A stretch of 64,000 nt of DNA. It comes from CAYYYJ01 sp964631205 (lineage in GTDB: Archaea; Aenigmatarchaeota; Aenigmatarchaeia; QMZP01; JACQNV01). Positions 17,367 through 25,118 of this stretch are shown in pieces; the stretch's first letter is position 1; each line of letters opens with the position of its first letter. The position numbers and the translations under genes are program-made. The stretch is from positions 62,001 through 126,000 of the forward strand of contig CAZVWU010000002.1 of assembly GCA_964631205.1 (NCBI GenBank). Reading direction: 5' to 3'. Under the pieces are notes generated by a model, which worked only from the letters and a program-made list of their open reading frames with translations, was not told the origin of the DNA and made no database searches.

Positions 17367-19094
17367 TTATAATATCTTATACACAAGGCTGCAATCTGAA
17401 AGATTGCTTGTTAGGCAGTTCTGCTCTGTCTCATAAACAAGCTTGTAATCCGGGGAGTTTGCGATGAAATTTACAAATTCAACTGGATAGCTTTCTCCTT
17501 CATTGCCCTGGCTGATTGAGAATTTTTGTATGAATATGTAATCTGCGCCGTGGAGCTTGAAGATTTTTGTTGTGTCGTTGTTTTTTGCCAATACGGCTTG
17601 GTCTATTCCTGGATCTGATATCCAGACTGTATCCCGCCTGCAGGCGTATTCTGCACGGTGTTGCCATAGGGTCACCAATAAAGATCCTTTCTCAGTATTT
17701 TCTTTTATCCAGTCGCATCCTTGGAAAAACGATGGTGAAAATTGCTTGATAGGCTTCAGGGACTGGGCTTTGGCATTTGCTGTGTTTAATGTCCAGACAA
17801 CAATAACTGCAACAAAAATTATTGCAATTATGGGCCCGATTTTCTGCACTGTTTTCATTGAAGAATAAATTTTTTCAGAGGCAATTCCTGCAAATATTGC
17901 CAGAGGGGCTGTTATCCCTAGCATCGCTCTCGCAGAGTCTTCGGCGCGGCTGGTTGCTGAGAGATAATAGGTTATAGACAATGTGAGGGCGAACCACAAT
18001 AATATGAAAAGTTCACCGTTCTTTCTGTTCATCAGGATATAGAATATGCCTATAGCTCCCAGCAGTATGACAAGCGGCGTATATGCAAATTCAATAAAGT
18101 TTGTTATTCCCATCCTTAGCAAAGAATCGTTAGTTCCGCCTGCCGAAAGACCGGCGAATGCTTTTGAGCCTTCGTTTATTTGGGGGATTTCTTTGAGAAC
18201 CACGATAGAACTGCCTGTTGTAAATCTGTCGAGCACAGGGACACCAAATGTTTTTGCCTGCAAATAGTTATGCAAGAAGTACCAAGGCCCCACCACAATT
18301 AAAAATATTGCAAGGAGCGGGAATAACTTATGGCCAAATTCTTTGGGGTTCCGCTTTGTGGAGGCCAGAAGTATGAAAAAATAGAGGATAGGTATTATAA
18401 ATCCTCCGACGTCTGTGAGGGCTGCCATGCCTGCACAGGCTCCGGAAATTAATGTAAACCGTTTCCTTTTTTCTGTCTCGGCGAGGTAAAGGAAGTACAT
18501 TGACGCTGCCAGCAGCAGGACGAAAACAACTTCCACATAAAGCAGTATGGTGTATGTGATAAATGAAGGCATTATTACCAGAAATAAAGAGGCTAAAATC
18601 CCTGCCTCTTCAGAGAATATTTTTTTTACAAAAAGGAAAAGGACCATGGCTGTGACAACATTTACAATTGGTAACAGGGCTTTCATGAAAATTTCCCCGC
18701 CTATACCAAAAAAAGATGCCAGAAGCATCATCATGTAAGGCGGCCTGATAAAATAATTTTTGAAAGCATCGCTTTCAGATTGTATATGATAGAATTGCGG
18801 GATTTGCTTATTCTCCCACATCCAGGCAGCCCTGGAGGCATAAAGGCCTTCGTCGCCAAAAACAGTTGGGGTAGTTAGGGTTACACTTAGATTAATTATA
18901 AGCGAAGCCCCCATAAGGAGGGAAAACAAGATCCTCCATCTCCTTTTGAAAATAAGAAAGGAAATTGCAGTGCTTGCTGCGATAATTATTGCGGCTGTTG
19001 CGAGCTCTTTTATAAAAAAATAAGACAACAAGCCGTTTATTATAATGTTCAATACTATCAGCATGCTAAGGCTATTCTGATTTTTTATCTCCAT
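17367..19094 (-). CDS. GT39-type membrane glycosyltransferase (ArnT/PMT-like)
   Basis: A 575-residue membrane protein with about twelve helices. The first outer loop has TTPTVFGDEGLYASRAAWMW near residue 75, the Asp-Glu motif expected of the GT39/ArnT class, and FIRPPYMMMLLASFFGIGGE corresponds to the RPP block seen in ArnT. The C-terminal soluble portion contains CDWIKENTEKGSLLVTLWQH, as in other archaeal GT39 proteins. It overlaps the end of the upstream GT4 gene by 23 bp and is probably co-transcribed with it. Transfers a lipid-linked sugar outside the membrane; acceptor unknown. Confidence 0.75.
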   Translation of the reverse strand: MEIKNQNSLSMLIVLNIIINGLLSYFFIKELATAAIIIAASTAISFLIFKRRWRILFSLLMGASLIINLSVTLTTPTVFGDEGLYASRAAWMWENKQIPQFYHIQSESDAFKNYFIRPPYMMMLLASFFGIGGEIFMKALLPIVNVVTAMVLFLFVKKIFSEEAGILASLFLVIMPSFITYTILLYVEVVFVLLLAASMYFLYLAETEKRKRFTLISGACAGMAALTDVGGFIIPILYFFILLASTKRNPKEFGHKLFPLLAIFLIVVGPWYFLHNYLQAKTFGVPVLDRFTTGSSIVVLKEIPQINEGSKAFAGLSAGGTNDSLLRMGITNFIEFAYTPLVILLGAIGIFYILMNRKNGELFILLWFALTLSITYYLSATSRAEDSARAMLGITAPLAIFAGIASEKIYSSMKTVQKIGPIIAIIFVAVIVVWTLNTANAKAQSLKPIKQFSPSFFQGCDWIKENTEKGSLLVTLWQHRAEYACRRDTVWISDPGIDQAVLAKNNDTTKIFKLHGADYIFIQKFSISQGNEGESYPVEFVNFIANSPDYKLVYETEQNCLTSNLSDCSLVYKIL

Positions 19095-20292
19095 AATTTT
19101 TTACAATATGCTCCAATAATTTCTTATATTCCTTGAAAATTTTTTCTTTTCTATATTGTTTGATTTTTTTGCAGTTGGATTTAAATAGTTGAATTTGTTT
19201 CTCATTGTTATAAAGATTGATAATATCTTCTGCGATGGTTGCCTGGCTTGAAATAATCCCGATATTATTTTCTTTAACAATATCCCTCAAACCGCCAGAA
19301 GATTCCAATGTTATTATAGGGATCCTGTATTCCATTGCTTCAAGCGAGACAATTCCGAAAGGCTCTGGCCATCTCGAAGGCGCCACGAGGAAATCTGCCC
19401 TTTCAAAAAACTTGTATTTTTCTTCCACCAAAAAACCGTGTGTGTGTATATTGAGGTCTTTTCTGTCAACTGTGGTTTTAAGCGGCCCTTCACCTATCAC
19501 GTCGATTCTGAAATCAATTTTTTGTTTAAGGAGCTCTTGGGCCAAAGGAATCAAAAGATCTGCGCCTTTTTTCAGTTCAACTCTTCCAGCAAACAATAGG
19601 TTTAATTTTTCGCCTCTTTTATTTTTTATTGGGTTTTTATTTTCTTTACCAAAGTATGGGTAGGGGATTACTCTAGACTTGTAGCCGCGTTCTTCAAGCC
19701 TTTCTTTTACAAAATTGGAATGGCAGACAATTTCTTTTGCATTGCTCAGGAGCTTTCTTTTCATGTTGGACTCGATGTAAAGCTGCGGTATAAAGAATGG
19801 CTCAGCAGGAAAGCTAAATTTCTTTGAAAGGCAGAAGGAGCATCTCCAGTTTTCTTTTTGTGTGCAAAATTTTTGGTCATCTTTGAACAAGTCCTTTGAA
19901 AAGCAGACTGGCCAGTAATCATGAGCATCAAGAAGGAATGGTATTTCTTCGGCTGCCTGAAGCGGAGCCAGAGAAAGGTGGTAAAGGTTGTTTATATGCA
20001 GGATGTCAGGGGTTTCCTTTTTGTAGATCTGCTTAATTTGGCTGATTAAAGGCTTATTGAAAGCCAGCCATGGAAGGGTTATCCCTGGAGCCTGCTTCAT
20101 ATGCTTAAAATTCAGAGGTGACGAATTTATTTTGTATGTTTTAAATCCTGTGCCCCCAGATACTGCATTCTGTGTTATTAAAAATATTTCAAAGCCCTGG
20201 TTTTCAAGATAGGTGTACAGGGCTTTCAGGAATAATTCTGTGCCGCCTGTTGTTTTAGGTGGGAAAAAGTCGTTTACCAAACCGATTTTCAT
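19072..20292 (-). CDS. Glycosyltransferase family 4 (GT-B fold)
   Basis: Started at ATG 20292 (MKIGLVNDFFPPKTTGGTEL), the usual GT4 opening, rather than nine codons upstream. The protein has 406 residues. LLFAGRVELKKGADLLIPLA begins the donor lobe, and SRWPEPFGIVSLEAMEYRIP carries the E-x7-E-type motif. An unusual cysteine cluster lies between about residues 130 and 160 (VCFSKD, KFCTQK, CSFC), possibly a structural metal site, which is also seen in some archaeal and bacterial GT4 proteins. Cytosolic; overlaps the downstream GT39 gene by 23 bp. Confidence 0.8.
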   Translation of the reverse strand: MKIGLVNDFFPPKTTGGTELFLKALYTYLENQGFEIFLITQNAVSGGTGFKTYKINSSPLNFKHMKQAPGITLPWLAFNKPLISQIKQIYKKETPDILHINNLYHLSLAPLQAAEEIPFLLDAHDYWPVCFSKDLFKDDQKFCTQKENWRCSFCLSKKFSFPAEPFFIPQLYIESNMKRKLLSNAKEIVCHSNFVKERLEERGYKSRVIPYPYFGKENKNPIKNKRGEKLNLLFAGRVELKKGADLLIPLAQELLKQKIDFRIDVIGEGPLKTTVDRKDLNIHTHGFLVEEKYKFFERADFLVAPSRWPEPFGIVSLEAMEYRIPIITLESSGGLRDIVKENNIGIISSQATIAEDIINLYNNEKQIQLFKSNCKKIKQYRKEKIFKEYKKLLEHIVKNYGDKKSE

Positions 20293-20365
20293 AACATGAG
20301 TCTCCTCTCTATTTAGCATTGATAGAATGTTTATTAATACGTTAAGTATATTTTACAGATAGGCT

Positions 20366-22441
20366 ATGTTTTTGTTCAATAATATAAATAAAAAATCGGC
20401 TGCAATAGTGGCTGTCTCGCTGCTGCTGATAATGTACATATCTGTTTTGGTCAGGGCAGGGACGCTTTCATCGCCGACTGTGTTGGATTATGATCCATGG
20501 TATTTCTACAGGCATGCGGAAAACATAGTCAACAACAATATGCAGATACCGAAGTGGGACTATTTGAGCTTTTATCCTCCCGGCAGGCCAATAGAACCGT
20601 ATCAGGGCTGGCCTTTTACAGTCGCTGTATTTTACAAAATTTCCTCTATTTTTAGCAATATCTCCCTTATGGAGGTTGCGAAATTATCGCCGCTTATAAT
20701 GGTCTTGCTTACACCAATACCGGCATTCCTGCTTGGCAGGCTGCTTATCAATAAATGGGCTGGGATTGCTACGGCTGTCTTTGCAACGCTGTCGCCGGCT
20801 TTTGTGACTGTCTCAATGGGCGGGTATACCGACAGCGATGCACCTGTTGTATTTTATTTTTTCCTGACAGTTTATTCGATAATTCTTGCTATGAAAAAGA
20901 AGAAACCGCAGTACTACGGTTTTGCTGTTCTTGCCAATATACTTTTTGTATTCAACTGGGGAGGCGGATGGCTTCCTTCAATACTTTTCCTTGCGTTTAT
21001 CCCGGCATACCTCATATTCAGAGCAGTCGAGGAGATGGTGCATAACAAAAAGCTGGCTTTGCATTCAGGCCCGATAATGCAGGATTTTAGGGAGATCATA
21101 AAGCCGCTGCTCATAACAATAGGCCTTATAAGCATTGCTGGGTACATACTAGGTTTTGGCTCGCCAGTGCATTCTTTAATTGGGGGCTTGGGATTTACAG
21201 GCCTTTCAGAGGGCGGGTTGATTGTGAACATTTCTGTGGCTGAGCTGCAGCCGTTAAATGTGTTCACAAAAGAAGGGTTCCTTACTGTTGTCAACAGAGT
21301 TGGGTTGGCTCCAACTGTTTTTACACTAATTTTCCTGCCTGTATTGGTTGCATACAAACTGTTTAAAAAGAAAAGGATAGAATTCCCTGAAATATTTTTG
21401 TTTTTGTGGGCGCTTGTTGGGTATTACCTTATCACAAGGGGCATGAGGTTTTCCCTTCTTTTCTCGATAGCAGGGGCGGTTTCTGCTGGTTATGTAATCG
21501 GCAATCTGGCAAAATATGAAAAGAAGAATATCTTGTCGGCAGCAATTTTTGGTGTGATAGGCTTCCTTATGCTTGTATCTGTTTCTGATGCGTTTGCTAC
21601 CGGGTTTGCGAATACAGGATTGGAAATAAACCAGAACTGGTATGACATGTTGGACTGGCTTAAGCAAAACGCTGACAGGGATTCGCTGATTTCAACGTGG
21701 TGGGATCCGGGGCACATCATAGAAGGCTATATTGGCTTGAAGGCTCATGCGGATGGAGCGCACTGCGCGCCTGAACTGTGCATACCTTACAATCACAATA
21801 TACGGATAAGGGATATGGGCAGGATATTCTCGACTTCAGATGAAAACGAGGCTGTAGAGATATTGAAAAAATACAAGGAGCTTAGCCCCAAACAATGCGA
21901 GCGCGCAAGGGAAGCGTTTCCTTCGGTTTTCCCTGCTGACGCGTGCAAGCCTATTACTGATATTTATTTGATCGCGAGCTCCGACCTTATTGGGAAATAT
22001 TACTGGCTAAGTTTTTTCGGCTCATATGACCCAAAAACAAAAAGCGGTGATGGAAAGAGTTTTGTCACTTTAAGTGCGGCCAGCCAGGAGCCTGATGGAA
22101 CCATAGTTTATGGAAATGGGGTTGTAACCTTAGCAGTAAAGGATGGGAAACCAGTCCCAATAGCAAATGTGCAGGGAAAGAATGCCTTGATAAGGAACCT
22201 TGTGGTTTACCAGAACGGCCAGCCAAATATTTTGGATTTTGCGGATGGGAATTCGACGCAGGAACTGGTTGATGGGCTTTTATGGGTGGATCCTGGGTTC
22301 AGGAATGCAATATTTATGGAAGGGGCTGTGAGGGATAGCCTATTTACTAGGATGTTTTTCCTTAATGGGGCCGGCCTTAACAAATTCACGCTTGTTTACC
22401 AGAACCCTGAAATAAAAGTATTTAAGGTAAATGTTAGTTAG
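20366..22441 (+). CDS. aglB: Dolichyl-phosphooligosaccharide-protein glycosyltransferase (STT3)
   Basis: A 691-residue protein with about 12-13 helices and a C-terminal extracellular domain, the normal STT3/AglB layout. The first acidic loop motif LDYDPWYFYRHAENIV (near residue 41) and GGYTDSDAPV (near residue 153) are catalytic metal-binding sites. The conserved acceptor-recognition motif appears as STWWDPGH (near residue 440), fitting WWD-x-G. The enzyme transfers the lipid-linked glycan to Asn in N-x-S/T sequons outside the cell. Its location after many glycosyltransferase genes and before a WecA/AglH-like gene makes this the core of an N-glycosylation locus. Confidence 0.92.
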   Translation: MFLFNNINKKSAAIVAVSLLLIMYISVLVRAGTLSSPTVLDYDPWYFYRHAENIVNNNMQIPKWDYLSFYPPGRPIEPYQGWPFTVAVFYKISSIFSNISLMEVAKLSPLIMVLLTPIPAFLLGRLLINKWAGIATAVFATLSPAFVTVSMGGYTDSDAPVVFYFFLTVYSIILAMKKKKPQYYGFAVLANILFVFNWGGGWLPSILFLAFIPAYLIFRAVEEMVHNKKLALHSGPIMQDFREIIKPLLITIGLISIAGYILGFGSPVHSLIGGLGFTGLSEGGLIVNISVAELQPLNVFTKEGFLTVVNRVGLAPTVFTLIFLPVLVAYKLFKKKRIEFPEIFLFLWALVGYYLITRGMRFSLLFSIAGAVSAGYVIGNLAKYEKKNILSAAIFGVIGFLMLVSVSDAFATGFANTGLEINQNWYDMLDWLKQNADRDSLISTWWDPGHIIEGYIGLKAHADGAHCAPELCIPYNHNIRIRDMGRIFSTSDENEAVEILKKYKELSPKQCERAREAFPSVFPADACKPITDIYLIASSDLIGKYYWLSFFGSYDPKTKSGDGKSFVTLSAASQEPDGTIVYGNGVVTLAVKDGKPVPIANVQGKNALIRNLVVYQNGQPNILDFADGNSTQELVDGLLWVDPGFRNAIFMEGAVRDSLFTRMFFLNGAGLNKFTLVYQNPEIKVFKVNVS

Positions 22442-22459
22442 ATAATACGTCTTCGTATA

Positions 22460-22708
22460 ATGGGTATGATGCTTAAGTTTAAAGTAAAAGGGAAGGACGC
22501 CTACGAAACTTTGGAGAATGGCTCATTTCTGTCAATGGGTATTGGGGTTCTTTTGGTTATAGTGGGCTTCAGTCTTTCTGTAAACTCGTCAAGTGTTTTG
22601 GCAGGCACAGCAGCAATTCTCGGCTCGTTTATATTTTTTGTTTCGCTTGTGGCGCTTATCCTCACACTTTTTGCGAAAGAGATAAAAAGCGGCAGACAGG
22701 AAGCCTGA
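22460..22708 (+). CDS. Small two-helix membrane protein, 82 aa
   Basis: Not recognised. Begins 18 bp after the aglB stop, so it is likely on the same transcript. Two hydrophobic stretches, roughly residues 25-45 (MGIGVLLVIVGFSLSV) and 52-74, are joined by a short Ser-rich loop and end with a charged tail. Size and location suggest an accessory membrane protein for the oligosaccharyltransferase, but this is only a guess from context. Confidence 0.55.
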   Translation: MGMMLKFKVKGKDAYETLENGSFLSMGIGVLLVIVGFSLSVNSSSVLAGTAAILGSFIFFVSLVALILTLFAKEIKSGRQEA

Positions 22709-22760
22709 TTTTTGGTTCGGGTTGTATAAGCAGACACAGATTTATTGCTTTTTTAACTAA

Positions 22761-23795
22761 TTATAAAACTGAAAGGAAAGCTAAAGAAAGCAGAAGGGTT
22801 ATTGTGCAGATTATTACCTGGCCTGCGATGAGCAGCATTGTTATGTCTCTTTCGCTGAACCTTTTGAATTTCATTAAAATATGTATTAATGAATAGGTTT
22901 TTTTATACGGGGTTTCTAGGATGCCTTTTTTGTTGAGGTTGCCGAGTGTGCGGGCCTTGAACTTGGATCTGAGCTTTAAGAAAAACTCGAGAATCCATAA
23001 AAAGAATATGAATATCCCGAATCTTTCTATATCCCCTATAATCAGTGAAGTCGCTATGGAGGCTCCGACAAGAAAGGTCAGTGAATCACCAGGCAGGATT
23101 TTTGCAGGATACCAGTTGAACAAAAGCATTGATAAAAGGGCTCCTGCTGCTGAGAAAGCTATTATTGCGGCTTCAGGCCTGCCTGCAAAAAAGGCATAGA
23201 TCCCTATCGAGAGCGTTGTTACAAACCCGAGTCCTGCTTCCATGCCATTCATGCCTGCGAGCATGTTTGTGGCGTTTGTTACAAAGACTATTGCGAGAGG
23301 CACTATCAGCAGGGGGAAAAAGATTCCAAAATTCACTACACCGAAGAATGGGAGTGCCATCTCTGTGACACCTGCACGAACAGCCATAATTGGGATTGCT
23401 GCCGGCAGAACCAGTAAGGGCTTTTGCCATTGCTTAAGGCCGATCCTATAATCTGCAAGTCCTTTGTCTTTTTTCAGGGAGGGCGAAACATTGATGTCGT
23501 CGAAGAACCCTATAAACGTGATTATAAGTATTGAAAAGGCTGCTGCTAGGATGTAAGAAAGGTTTGTTGAGCTGTTTATAATTAGGAATCTGTCCACAGC
23601 TATAAACAAAAAGGCTGCTGCTAGGAACCCTATGAGCACAATAACCCCAGCAGAGGTTGGGAGCAGAGGTTTATTGATTTTTTGCTGGTCTATAGCACGT
23701 ATACCGACCCTGAATAAAAATTTTTTTACAGATTTATAGAAGAGCAGGACTGTTAGGAGTGCTGCCAGAAAAACTAAAATGTAAACGTAAGCCAT
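22761..23795 (-). CDS. aglH: Polyprenyl-phosphate GlcNAc-1-phosphate transferase-like protein (WecA/MraY/AglH family)
   Basis: A 344-residue polytopic membrane protein with about ten helices. The family's cytosolic motifs are visible: GFFDDINVSPSLKKDKGLAD (Asp pair, near residue 97), NATNMLAGMNGMEAGLG (near residue 175) and WYPAKILPGDSLTFLVGA (near residue 232). Members transfer a sugar-1-phosphate from a UDP-sugar to polyprenyl phosphate, the first step of lipid-linked oligosaccharide assembly. The gene is convergent with aglB and its small partner, consistent with a role in N-glycosylation. An aglH-like role is inferred from family and location. Confidence 0.8.
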   Translation of the reverse strand: MAYVYILVFLAALLTVLLFYKSVKKFLFRVGIRAIDQQKINKPLLPTSAGVIVLIGFLAAAFLFIAVDRFLIINSSTNLSYILAAAFSILIITFIGFFDDINVSPSLKKDKGLADYRIGLKQWQKPLLVLPAAIPIMAVRAGVTEMALPFFGVVNFGIFFPLLIVPLAIVFVTNATNMLAGMNGMEAGLGFVTTLSIGIYAFFAGRPEAAIIAFSAAGALLSMLLFNWYPAKILPGDSLTFLVGASIATSLIIGDIERFGIFIFFLWILEFFLKLRSKFKARTLGNLNKKGILETPYKKTYSLIHILMKFKRFSERDITMLLIAGQVIICTITLLLSLAFLSVL

Positions 23796-23847
23796 TCAGG
23801 TAATTAGGCTAGGTGAATTATAAATATATTCCGCTTTTGACAAGCGG

Positions 23848-24177
23848 CTAAACAGGCGCGCCCTTGAGCTTCAGGATGGCGGCTGCTATGTCGCCTGTTT
23901 CTTCCAAAGCTTTCGCTGCCTCTTGCTTCGTGACTCCGGTCTGCTCTATTATTATTTTAATGTCATCTTCAGAAAATTTGCTTCTGTATCTTTCAACAAT
24001 TTCGCCTGTTATCTGGAGGCTTTCCTGGCCCCCCATATTTATTCTAGTTACCTGCGGGTTTGAAATCACAAGGTCTTTTTCAGGGGTTTTTATCACCACT
24101 TCTTCAGCTATTATTTCCTCCGATTTTATCCCCATTTTTTTCATCGCCTGTTCAATTTGCTTCGGATTGATTTTCAT
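23848..24177 (-). CDS. nac: Nascent polypeptide-associated complex protein (alpha/NAC)
   Basis: A 109-residue protein of normal archaeal NAC length. Residues about 1-65 form the NAC domain (VVIKTPEKDLVISNPQVTRI followed by Gln-Glu-Ser-Leu-Gln-Ile-Thr-Gly), and the C-terminal 40 residues form a UBA domain (EDDIKIIIEQTGVTKQEAAK, then ETGDIAAAILKL). Homodimeric archaeal NAC binds ribosomes and shields nascent chains. It stands alone on the minus strand between the lipid-carrier transferase and a membrane-protein gene. Confidence 0.92.
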   Translation of the reverse strand: MKINPKQIEQAMKKMGIKSEEIIAEEVVIKTPEKDLVISNPQVTRINMGGQESLQITGEIVERYRSKFSEDDIKIIIEQTGVTKQEAAKALEETGDIAAAILKLKGAPV

Positions 24178-24272
24178 AGTAAGTGCCTTCTAGTGCAGGT
24201 CTTTTCCTCAGAAAAGAAGTGCTTTTCTATTGTTTTTTATTATATAAATTCAATGTATTCCAATAAGAGTAT

Positions 24273-24905
24273 ATGAATGTATTTAAACATCTGATTGAAG
24301 ATCTTGAACTTGACTATGAAAATCACCCAAGATTAATATGTTTTGCTGTTATTGTTTTGTTTTGGTTTTTGATTTTAATACAGTCTTATTTTGCAGCCCC
24401 TAGGAATTTTACAGTTGTTTTTTTAGATACTTGGGAGATATTGTTTTTTGTTGTTCCTCTATTGGTTGTTGTTGCAAGATTAAAAATCAGGAATTTGCTG
24501 CTGTTTGGGGGGGGGCATATAATTTTGGGGATTTCCGTAGCGTTTCTAAGATTCCCTAGCTTCATTAAAATAGAATATGCAACACTTTTTTTTTTAACAG
24601 GCATTTGGTTGATTGGTGAGTGGTTTAATTATAGAAAATTCAAAAAATGTTTGCTTTCAGAATTGCTTAAAGGAAATTATTATCTGGCATTTGGTTTGGT
24701 TTTATCAGCTGGCCTGTTAGGCTCTATTGTGGAGTTTGTGAATGCGCCTGCAGGCCTTTGGTGGTATAGATTTCCATTTCCTTCTCTAGAAATTTTTGGG
24801 GTTCCAATATTTATTGCTGTTTTTGGGTGGTTTCCATGGATTTTGGCAATGTTTATATTCCTGTATCCGTTTGCTTTAAAGAAGCCTAAAAAATTTAGGT
24901 CTTAA
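24273..24905 (+). CDS. Hypothetical polytopic membrane protein, 210 aa
   Basis: Not recognised. About six hydrophobic segments cover residues 20-42, 48-68, 75-93, 100-117, 137-157 and 173-197. The last third contains a conserved-looking stretch rich in Trp and Phe (GLWWYRFPFPSLEIFGVPIF), with Glu and Asn in the helix just before it (GSIVEFVNAPA). The pattern resembles small integral membrane enzymes acting on lipids or carotenoids, but no specific motif supports this. Codon use is T- and G-rich like its neighbours. Confidence 0.55.
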   Translation: MNVFKHLIEDLELDYENHPRLICFAVIVLFWFLILIQSYFAAPRNFTVVFLDTWEILFFVVPLLVVVARLKIRNLLLFGGGHIILGISVAFLRFPSFIKIEYATLFFLTGIWLIGEWFNYRKFKKCLLSELLKGNYYLAFGLVLSAGLLGSIVEFVNAPAGLWWYRFPFPSLEIFGVPIFIAVFGWFPWILAMFIFLYPFALKKPKKFRS

Positions 24906-25032
24906 TCAGATTTTATTTGATATCTCTCAATAAAAAGCTCTATACTTTTAATCCTTAATTTTATAAAGTAAACATACAAGTTATTTCCATATGATCTGGG
25001 ATCTACGCAAGCTTTCTTTTAGTTAAGGTTTT

Positions 25033-25118
25033 CTTAATATAAAGCTGAAATCTATTGCAAGTGTAAATATAAGGGAGGGTTAGAGGAACCGTAGGTTCCC
25101 TATGAGAAAGAAAAAATT
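25033..25118 (+). promoter_or_regulatory. Leader of polB: TATA-like box, hairpin and a six-codon upstream ORF
   Basis: A TATA-like element (CTTAATATAAAG, about 25032-25043) lies far from the polB ATG, so the mRNA probably has a leader of some 50 nt, unlike most genes here. The leader holds GGGAGGG (about 25073-25079) and a short inverted repeat GGAACC/GGTTCC (25085-25099, three-base loop). An ATG at 25102 opens a six-codon frame, MRKKKL, whose stop overlaps the polB start as ATGA (25119-25122). It could couple or limit polB translation, or be chance. Confidence 0.4.

Noticed and set aside
24906..25032. Search for an RNA gene or riboswitch upstream of the polB leader
   Set aside because: Only AT-rich sequence was seen, without conserved stems.
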